The notes under the pieces were generated by a model. That model was given only the letters and a program-made list of their open reading frames with translations. It was not told the DNA's origin and searched no databases. A program made the position numbers and the translations under genes. A DNA stretch of 7,080 nt from Desulfobacterales bacterium (lineage in GTDB: Bacteria > Desulfobacterota > Desulfobacteria > Desulfobacterales > RPRI01), in assembly GCA_030689795.1 (NCBI GenBank), contig JAUYEO010000132.1, positions 1 to 7,080 on the forward strand. Direction: 5' to 3'. The first letter of the stretch is position 1; each line of letters begins with the position of its first letter. This document shows, in pieces, positions 1-5,276 of this stretch.

Positions 1-1475
1 TGCAGAAACTTGTGTACCGCCGGAGGAGTGATTCCGAGCATCCGGGCTGCCTGGCTTTGGTTTCCTTTTGCAGCTTCAAGAGCCCGGAGGATCATCTGCT
101 TCCGGGCACTCCCTAGAAATTCATCCAAAGAGAAACCTTCATGTGGATCAGGAAGCGCATCAAGAGGGTCTGCGTAAGTAACCGGTTCCGTGATCAGGAG
201 ATCATCAGCATTCAAAACATCATTATGACAAAGCCGAACAGATCTCTCGATGACATTTTCCAGATCGCGAACATTTCCCGCCCAGTTGTGAGCTTGCAGC
301 CTCGATAAAGCTTTTGCCGACAGTCTTTTAGGTTGTCGCAACGAGCCATTTAACCTGTCGAGAATATGAAGCGCCAGCTTGGGGATGTCGGAGCGCCTCT
401 CACGTAGCGGGGGAAGTTTAATTTCACCAACATTTAGCCTGTAATAAAGGTCTTCGCGAAACTTCCCTTGTCTCACCAGCTTACGCAAATCCCGATTCGT
501 TGCGCCCACAATCCGCACATCAACTTTATGAGCCTTGGCTTGCCCGATCGACTCCACCAATCCGTCCTGGAGAACTCGCAGCAGTTTGGCCTGTGCTGGC
601 AGGGGGAGATCTCCAAGTTCATCCAGAAAAAGAGTTCCCTTGTCCGCTGCGTCAAACTTGCCGACCTGGTCATTGATCGCACCGGTAAAGGCTCCTTTTT
701 TATGACCGAATAACAGGCTTTCAACAAGGTCTTCCGGAATTGCCGCGCAGTTTACAGGAACAAAAATATCCTGCGGTCTACCGCTAAGCCTATGAATGTA
801 CCGGGCGAATAACTCCTTGCCTGTGCCGGTCTCGCCCAAAATGAGAATCGGGGCCTGTGATGGGGCCAGCATAGCACCCATCTCTAGTGAACGCTGCATC
901 GCTGGGTGATCCCCAACTATGCCGAGCTGTCTTCTGATGGAATCAACATCGATTTGGCTTTTCTCAACAGGAATCGGTCCATTCTGAAACCTGACGGTAG
1001 GAAACTCCCGTGAGGACAAATCAACCTCTGTAACGAGCGGGTGTTCCTTTGTCACAAATTGCGGAGGCCGCACATGAAGAATGCGTGCCGGAATTTCACC
1101 GGAGGCCGTAAGGAGAACCCAGCAGGCATGCATATGAGGTGTTCCCGAGGCGACGGCTACGAAAAATCGTGCTGAAGTTAAATCTTCAATGATGCGGTGA
1201 AGGTGCGTTCTGAGTCCCTTGAATATTTCTTGGTAATTGGTCGGATCGGAAAGGTTAATGTCAAGAACGTGAACCTCGCTGCCATGATGGAGTTTTGAAA
1301 TGGCACCCTTCGTTTCCTCAGTGACTCTTTTGGTGCTGGGTGTATCGAAAAGAAACATATGATCAAACGAGCGTGTGCTCAGCAGGGAAAGAATGGGGCC
1401 AGGCTGTTCCTCCTGGTCGACCAGTCCCTTGAAATAGGGGTCATGAAACCCTGTGAATGTCAGTAGAACATCCAT
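1..1475 (-). CDS. Sigma-54-dependent activator with RtcR/CARF-like N-terminal sensor domain (partial, 3' end outside window)
   Basis: I read 491 uninterrupted codons on the minus strand from ATG at 1475 down to base 1; the gene continues off the left edge. Residues 1-145 resemble the N-terminal domain of E. coli RtcR, a CARF-type Rossmann sensor: EVHVLDINLSDPTNYQEIF near 67-85, SGTPHMHACWVLL at 110-122, then PARILHVRPP at 129-138. A central AAA+ domain (about 185-430) has Walker A GETGTGKE (214-221), the sigma-54 contact loop GAFTGA (261-266), Walker B GTLFLDELGDL (280-290), the arginine-finger stretch FREDLYYRLN (339-348) and NVRDLEN (401-407). Residues 468-490 form a Fis-type helix-turn-helix (GNQSQAARMLGI). 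By family it should bind upstream DNA, hydrolyse ATP and open sigma-54 promoters when the sensor detects its ligand, which for RtcR-type domains is linked to RNA damage and for CARF domains to cyclic oligoadenylate or RNA ends. The ligand here is unknown. The start is supported by an in-frame TAA nine codons upstream and GGGGAAGAAG before ATG; the GTG just before the ATG is an alternative start. Confidence 0.93.
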   Translation of the reverse strand, partial: MDVLLTFTGFHDPYFKGLVDQEEQPGPILSLLSTRSFDHMFLFDTPSTKRVTEETKGAISKLHHGSEVHVLDINLSDPTNYQEIFKGLRTHLHRIIEDLTSARFFVAVASGTPHMHACWVLLTASGEIPARILHVRPPQFVTKEHPLVTEVDLSSREFPTVRFQNGPIPVEKSQIDVDSIRRQLGIVGDHPAMQRSLEMGAMLAPSQAPILILGETGTGKELFARYIHRLSGRPQDIFVPVNCAAIPEDLVESLLFGHKKGAFTGAINDQVGKFDAADKGTLFLDELGDLPLPAQAKLLRVLQDGLVESIGQAKAHKVDVRIVGATNRDLRKLVRQGKFREDLYYRLNVGEIKLPPLRERRSDIPKLALHILDRLNGSLRQPKRLSAKALSRLQAHNWAGNVRDLENVIERSVRLCHNDVLNADDLLITEPVTYADPLDALPDPHEGFSLDEFLGSARKQMILRALEAAKGNQSQAARMLGITPPAVHKFL

Positions 1476-1957
1476 CACTTCTTCCCCGTGTCTGAGTTCT
1501 TAGAATCGGAGTCCTCTGCTCTCCCCGAATTAACCCAATTATAAATATCTTTCTTGCGAAACTTCCAAATGTGACTATTTACGGTACTCTCTTCCGGTAA
1601 AACAGGACTGACCAGATTACAGATATATCATCCGATGAACCATTGTCAAGCGGTATATCCTGTTATTTTACGGATTTAAATTAATATGGCGATCAGGACG
1701 TCCTATCGAACAACAGATTCCAAAGGGTGTGAGCCTGCAACAATAATGCACGTTGCAATGTATCTCGTCCTTGTAACCCTGAACTAGCGCTGGAATTCGG
1801 TTGCTGAAGCCTTAATTCGGGCCGATACGTCTCAATCGCCAGGGAGATATAATGCATTATTCCAATTGTATGAAAATCAATATAATCAAAGCCATAACCT
1901 CGAATACATTGGATATTTACACAATTAACAAGTTCCGGACAGAAATAAAAATCACTG
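1476..1957. other. Long intergenic stretch without a convincing gene
   Basis: Between the divergent regulator and arsR genes I find no supportable coding sequence. The stretch is AT-rich. It contains two short dyads: CGAT-C-AGGACGTCCT-ATCG at 1690-1708 and TGCAAC-N10-GTTGCA at 1736-1757. It also contains the perfect 12-base palindrome ATAATGCATTAT at 1849-1860. No good sigma-54 -24/-12 promoter (TGGCAC-N5-TTGCA) is seen on either strand. The dyads could be binding sites for the neighbouring activator or chance palindromes; nothing in the sequence decides this. Confidence 0.6.
1622..1649 (-). promoter_or_regulatory. Possible sigma-70 promoter of the sigma-54 activator gene
   Basis: Read on the minus strand, TTGACA (1649-1644) is followed after 16 bases by TATATC (1627-1622). 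The -35 is perfect and the -10 is approximate. It lies about 150 bases before the ATG at 1475. This is motif reading only. Confidence 0.4.
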
Positions 1958-2004
1958 TTGACAAAAGGTTTATAACTTGACATATGAACAGATGTTCATA
2001 TATT
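1958..2004 (+). promoter_or_regulatory. Promoter of the arsR-family gene, overlapping its operator
   Basis: There are two candidate -35 boxes, both TTGACA: 1958-1963 and 1977-1982. The first, with a 17-base spacer, points to a weak -10 (CATATG at 1981). The second, with a 16-base spacer, gives the better -10 TATATT at 1999-2004, but would leave almost no untranslated leader before the start at 2016. In either case the operator dyad at 1982-2001 sits on promoter elements, as expected for repression by blocking RNA polymerase. Confidence 0.6.
1982..2001. promoter_or_regulatory. ArsR/SmtB-type operator dyad
   Basis: A perfect inverted repeat ATATGAAC-AGAT-GTTCATAT, which can also be read as TGAACA-N2-TGTTCA. 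This is the 12-2-12 operator type bound by SmtB, CzrA and ZiaR repressors. It lies 14 bases before the start codon of the arsR-family gene, so autoregulation is likely. Confidence 0.85.
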
Positions 2005-2015
2005 GGGAGGTAGAA

Positions 2016-2381
2016 ATGGATGTCTGTCAGGAAAAGATAATACATGCTGAACAGGTCAGGATCGCTTCGGATCTGTTGCCGAAACCGCATATACTTGGTG
2101 CGCTTGCGGATATTTTCAAGACACTTGGGGATCAGACCAGATTGAAAATAGTTTTTGCTCTTTCAGCCTGCGAGCTTTGTGTTTGTGATATTGCCGCCGT
2201 CTGTAATTTATCCGAATCGGCGGCTTCACACCAGTTGAAAATACTTCGCATGTTAAAAATAGTTAAATTTCGAAAAGAAGGGAAAATAGTTTATTACAGA
2301 CTTGCTGATGAACATGTCAGTTCCATTATAAAACAGAGCATTGACCATGTATCGGAATACAAGTATGTTACCATGTTCTAA
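2016..2381 (+). CDS. ArsR/SmtB-family metal-sensing transcriptional repressor
   Basis: A 121-residue winged-helix repressor of the usual family length. The start is ATG 2016, chosen because GGGAGGT at 2005-2011 is a strong ribosome site; an upstream TTG at 1977 would place the operator inside the coding region. The DNA-recognition helix is around SESAASHQLKIL (66-77), followed by the wing FRKEGKIVYYRL (85-96). Metal ligands can be read directly. ELCVCD gives Cys55 and Cys57, which with Cys4 and perhaps His10 could form a CadC-like alpha-3N site. Asp98, His100, His111 and Glu114 match the spacing of the SmtB/CzrA alpha-5 zinc site (D-x-H-x10-H-x2-E) exactly. By family it binds its operator without metal and releases it on binding Zn(II), Cd(II), Pb(II) or a similar ion. 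The permease gene downstream is the likely second target. Which metal it senses cannot be decided from sequence. Confidence 0.93.
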   Translation: MDVCQEKIIHAEQVRIASDLLPKPHILGALADIFKTLGDQTRLKIVFALSACELCVCDIAAVCNLSESAASHQLKILRMLKIVKFRKEGKIVYYRLADEHVSSIIKQSIDHVSEYKYVTMF

Positions 2382-2504
2382 CAGCTTCGTAAAAAGTCAT
2401 TCTGCTGTGTTGCGCTTCATCTTTCGTCATTGCAGCGTACTTATATGTACGCTTCATTCCTCAAGATTCGCGTGCCTTGCATAATGAGCTTTTTACTTTG
2501 CTGT
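2381..2504. repeat. Large imperfect palindromic intergenic repeat (MITE/REP-like)
   Basis: About 124 bases between the arsR-family gene and the permease fold back on themselves. The core is GCGTAC-TTATAT-GTACGC at 2435-2452. Outer arms begin ACAGCTTCGTAAAAAG at 2381 and end CTTTTTACTTTGCTGT at 2504, with further matches and small bulges between. It begins at the last base of the arsR stop codon. It has no coding capacity. I associate this type of sequence with dispersed repeats in sulfate-reducing Desulfobacterota, which is recollection, not a search result. In RNA it would form a long hairpin that may affect read-through or stability between the two genes. Confidence 0.75.
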
Positions 2505-2550
2505 CGGATTTTTGATTTGTTTCAACTTCATCGTACTTAAAAGGATTATT

Positions 2551-3657
2551 ATGACTGCAATAATTAACATACTCGGATCTTCATGGGATATGTTTCTTGA
2601 TTCTTCAATATATATGCTTTTCGGCTTATTATGTGCCGGGTTTATTCATGCATATTCCAAAACCGAGATGATCGGGCGCTATCTTGGAAAAGGCAGGGTT
2701 CGCCCGGTGTTATTATCTGCTCTTATTGGAATTCCAATACCTCTTTGCTCCTGTGGCGTTGTCCCTGCGGCAGCCGGTTTAAAAAAACAAGGCGCCAATA
2801 ACGGCGCAACTTTGGCTTTTTTAATTTCAACACCTGAAACAGGAGTCGATTCAATACCTTTGACTTATGCGCTGATGGATCCTCTGATGGCAATCATGCG
2901 TCCTGTGGCTGCATTCATCTCGGCGGTTACGGCAGGATTGATCGAAAATTTCGTTGGAAAACCGGAAGTATCAAATGAGTTGCCGTTAAGCTCAACGCAA
3001 GGCCTCTACTGCGGCAAAACATCATCTTTTTCAGGAGAAAAGCCGGGATTCATAAAATCATCAAAAATTTACGGCGGCTTGAAATATGCCTTTATAGATC
3101 TTCTCGGTGATATCGGGAAATGGTTTGTAATCGGGTTATTGATTTCAGGCCTGATATCATATTTAATGCCTGAAAATATGATCGACACCTATTTGGGAAA
3201 TGACTTTCTTGCCATGTTTGTCATGTTGATTACAGGCATTCCGATGTATATCTGCGCCACCTCCTCAACCCCGATAGCAGCCGCGCTTGTTTTAAAGGGT
3301 CTTAATCCGGGAGCAGCTCTTGTTTTCCTGCTAGCCGGGCCTGCAACAAACATAGCATCCCTGAGCATGGTGTATAAAATGCTTGGGAAAAAAGCCCTTT
3401 TGATATATCTTTTTTCTATTTCGGTGTGCGCCCTTGTATTTGGCTTTTTAACGGACTTCCTGTATAAAGGCCTCAATATTTCGGCAAAAGCATCTATCGG
3501 CAAAACAGCAGAATTAATTCCGTTACAGGCAGAAATAATTGCCGCAATAATATTTACCATATTGCTTGTAAATGCCATCATCAGGGAGTACAGAACACCC
3601 GATGCATGCACAAAAGAGTTGGTGATCCAGGATTCAAGGGTTCAAGGATTCAAGTGA
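2551..3657 (+). CDS. SO_0444/DUF318-type permease, predicted heavy-metal (Cu/Zn-type) exporter
   Basis: A 368-residue hydrophobic membrane protein starting at ATG 2551, with AAGGA at 2541-2545 as ribosome site. It shows the two-halved plan of the permease family. The first half carries GIPIPLCSCGVVPAAAGL (60-77), with the membrane Cys66-Ser-Cys68 pair, and STPETGVDS (93-101). The second half carries GIPMYICATSSTPIAAAL (229-246), with Cys235, and LLAGPATN (260-267). A polar loop (about 135-180) separates the halves, and the last residues (after about 350) are not conserved-looking. Relatives are annotated as Cu/Zn efflux transporters or as unknown permeases; the paired cysteines suggest soft-metal handling. 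It follows the metal-sensing repressor on the same strand, 169 bases apart and separated by the palindromic repeat, so export of the metal sensed by that repressor is the best inference. ArsP-type organoarsenical export is a less likely alternative. Confidence 0.88.
   Translation: MTAIINILGSSWDMFLDSSIYMLFGLLCAGFIHAYSKTEMIGRYLGKGRVRPVLLSALIGIPIPLCSCGVVPAAAGLKKQGANNGATLAFLISTPETGVDSIPLTYALMDPLMAIMRPVAAFISAVTAGLIENFVGKPEVSNELPLSSTQGLYCGKTSSFSGEKPGFIKSSKIYGGLKYAFIDLLGDIGKWFVIGLLISGLISYLMPENMIDTYLGNDFLAMFVMLITGIPMYICATSSTPIAAALVLKGLNPGAALVFLLAGPATNIASLSMVYKMLGKKALLIYLFSISVCALVFGFLTDFLYKGLNISAKASIGKTAELIPLQAEIIAAIIFTILLVNAIIREYRTPDACTKELVIQDSRVQGFK
3632..3655 (+). repeat. Three tandem 8-base repeats at the 3' end of the permease gene
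   Basis: ATTCAAGG, GTTCAAGG and ATTCAAGT follow one another directly. They code for the last residues (around DSRVQGFK) and run into the TGA stop. This looks like a small repeat expansion at the end of the gene; the C-terminal tail probably carries no function. Confidence 0.7.
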
Positions 3658-3694
3658 ACGGAAAAGCCGCATATCCACCTATCTTGCTCTTGAC

Positions 3695-3723
3695 CTCTTT
3701 CTCCCGACTAATTGGGAGAAGAG
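3695..3723 (+). terminator. Possible terminator hairpin after the permease gene
   Basis: CTCTTTCTCCC (3695-3705) pairs with GGGAGAAGAG (3714-3723) around an 8-base loop, giving about 10 pairs with one bulged T. Only a short TTT follows at 3726-3728, so it would be a weak intrinsic terminator or simply a 3'-end stabilising hairpin. Confidence 0.45.
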
Positions 3724-3767
3724 CCTTTAACAATAACCCATATAAGATTTAACACCTCGAAAAATAT

Positions 3768-4991
3768 ATGGAAATAGTATCGATTGCAACCAGCAGGAAG
3801 AAAGGCACTAAAAAAACCCGCACCCGGGAAGCCGAACTTATAGCGGATCATGGAATAAATGGTGATGCTCACGCAGGCAAATGGCACAGACAGGTATGTT
3901 TTCTTGCATCGGAAAGCATAGAAAAAGCCCGAAACAGGGGGCTTGATGTCACATTCGGCGATTTTGCAGAAAACATCGCAACAACTGGAATAGACTGGAA
4001 AAACATTCCTGTTGGAACAAGGCTCAGGGTTGGAGATAAAGCCATCGTAGAAATTACCCAGATTGGAAAAGAGTGTAAACAAAAATGCGCTATTTTTTAT
4101 CAGGCAGGAGATTGCATAATGCCAAGGGAGGGTGTTTTTGCCAAAGTTATCGAAGGCGGCATTATACGATGCGGCGATAAAATCCGGTTCGTTCTGCCTG
4201 AAACAAATTTAATTCACTGGAAAAATAAAACGGATCTTCAGGTCAACCATTTTCTGATAGGAGAAGAACCCTTATCTATCCGCATACAGGGAAAACCCTA
4301 TTCTGTTGTTATGCGGACACCTGGTGATGAAATAGCCCATGTTGCGGGTTTTTGTCTGGGAGAAGGAATTGTCGATTCTCCGGATGATTTTAGTTCCATT
4401 GGTTTTTGTGACGGAACCGACTCCAATGTTGTTACAGTGACGCTAACTCCTTCCAGAAGAGAAATCGTTTCTGAACTTCTTGAAAGACGGGGTTTTGTCA
4501 GCCAGACAAGCTGCGGTTTGTGCGGCAAAGAACTGATAGAAGACCTTTACCAGACCATCAAGCCTCTCTCTGACGATATATCAATAGATATCAATAAAGC
4601 CCTTTATTGTCTTGAATCACTCTCAGATCACCAGCCATTTAGAAAAGCAACTCACGCTTCCCATGCCGCGGCAATTTTCTCGTCTGAATGCGAACTATTA
4701 TCGGTCGCCGAAGATGTAGGCCGCCATAATGCACTTGATAAGGCTGTCGGAAAATTATTTCTCGGCAAAAAACTTTCACAGGCGTCCTTACTTGTTCTTT
4801 CTTCGAGGGTAAGCTTCGAACTCGTCCAGAAAGCGGCAAAAGCAAATATTCCTGTCATACTTGCCACATCCCGGCCGACCGAACTGGCCGTCAAACTCGC
4901 ATCAGAAATCAACATGACAATCGCGTGTCTTGCGAGAGATGCCGGGCTTTTTATTTACTGCGGGGAAAAAAGACTGAAAAGAGACCTATAA
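3768..4991 (+). CDS. fdhD: MOSC domain-FdhD fusion protein, formate dehydrogenase maturation sulfurtransferase
   Basis: One frame of 407 residues joins two molybdenum-related domains. Residues 1-143 form a MOSC domain: GINGDAHAGKWHRQV (29-43), GDFAENI (64-70), then a Cys-rich segment with Cys103, Cys107 and Cys116 in ECKQKCAIFYQAGDC and REGVFAKV (120-127). Residues about 160-407 form FdhD: EEPLSIRIQGKPYSVV (166-181), the sulfur-transfer loop SCGLCG with Cys249 and Cys252, EDVGRHNALDKAVG (315-328), and SSRVSFELVQKAAKANIPVI (345-364). FdhD passes sulfur from a cysteine desulfurase to the bis-MGD cofactor needed by formate dehydrogenase, and MOSC domains are found in Moco sulfurases. The fusion therefore fits a cytoplasmic cofactor-sulfuration role. 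FdhD usually stands alone at about 260-280 residues. ATG 3768 is the only sensible start, since an in-frame TAA lies just upstream, but no clear ribosome site precedes it. No formate dehydrogenase gene is in the window. Confidence 0.93.
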   Translation: MEIVSIATSRKKGTKKTRTREAELIADHGINGDAHAGKWHRQVCFLASESIEKARNRGLDVTFGDFAENIATTGIDWKNIPVGTRLRVGDKAIVEITQIGKECKQKCAIFYQAGDCIMPREGVFAKVIEGGIIRCGDKIRFVLPETNLIHWKNKTDLQVNHFLIGEEPLSIRIQGKPYSVVMRTPGDEIAHVAGFCLGEGIVDSPDDFSSIGFCDGTDSNVVTVTLTPSRREIVSELLERRGFVSQTSCGLCGKELIEDLYQTIKPLSDDISIDINKALYCLESLSDHQPFRKATHASHAAAIFSSECELLSVAEDVGRHNALDKAVGKLFLGKKLSQASLLVLSSRVSFELVQKAAKANIPVILATSRPTELAVKLASEINMTIACLARDAGLFIYCGEKRLKRDL

Positions 4992-5048
4992 CTATCATTA
5001 ACTACTCCGGTGCCCGCAGATTTGTGCTATAAAATATCCTCGTATTCA

Positions 5049-5077
5049 TTGACATTTCCGGCTAATTGTCTTAGAAT
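5049..5077 (+). promoter_or_regulatory. Strong sigma-70-like promoter, probably for panC-metK
   Basis: TTGACA at 5049-5054, a 17-base spacer, then TAGAAT at 5072-5077 (one mismatch to TATAAT). Transcription would start near 5084 and run through the palindromic repeat into panC, giving a leader of about 190 bases with a strong hairpin. This is motif reading only. Confidence 0.55.
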
Positions 5078-5104
5078 AGTTTCCATAATTTGTTTCCGGA
5101 TGAA

Positions 5105-5225
5105 CTCGTAATAAGTCTCAACGTCGTCACTCCCGTGAAAACGGGAGTCCAGAACTAGTTTAAAAACTGGATTCCCGTTTTCACGGGAATGACATAAAAA
5201 AGCAAATTCTTACTTTTATTACGAG
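5105..5225. repeat. Nested palindromic intergenic repeat (MITE/REP-like)
   Basis: Outer ends CTCGTAATAA (5105-5114) and TTATTACGAG (5216-5225) are exact inverted repeats. Inside, two 27-base arms (5126-5152 and 5167-5193) are inverted copies with two mismatches, separated by a 14-base loop. Each arm is itself a hairpin (TCCCGTGAAAACGGGA on the left, TCCCGTTTTCACGGGA on the right). The transcript could fold either as one long hairpin or as two small ones. GTCATTCCCG...CGGGAAT sequences are common dispersed repeats in Desulfobacterota and other bacteria, by recollection. No coding capacity and no obvious target-site duplication. Confidence 0.85.
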
Positions 5226-5276
5226 CCAATGGAATATGGCTGTTTCTGACAACACAGTAAAAGCTTTTAAGGACAG

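Noticed and set aside
468..727. Short open frames on both strands inside the regulator gene
   Set aside because: They overlap the AAA+ domain coding sequence in other frames and have no family resemblance.
1725..1738. GG-N10-GC spacing resembling a sigma-54 promoter on the plus strand
   Set aside because: Only the GG and CTGCA fit; the -24 box (AGGGTGT) is far from TGGCACG, and no gene starts at a suitable distance.
1791..1805. TGGAATTCGGTTGCT as a -24/-12 sigma-54 promoter
   Set aside because: The spacing between GG and GC is nine bases, not ten, which normally abolishes sigma-54 recognition.
1693..1983. A 96-codon open frame on the minus strand in the long intergenic gap
   Set aside because: Its start lies inside the arsR operator, it has no ribosome site, and the protein shows no recognisable domain. 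The operator and promoter explain the region better.
3189..3611. A 140-codon minus-strand frame inside the permease gene
   Set aside because: It is the antisense shadow of conserved permease membrane segments, with no own ribosome site or domain.
5126..5193. CRISPR repeat pair
   Set aside because: The two similar units are inverted, not direct, and separated by only 14 bases with no further copies.
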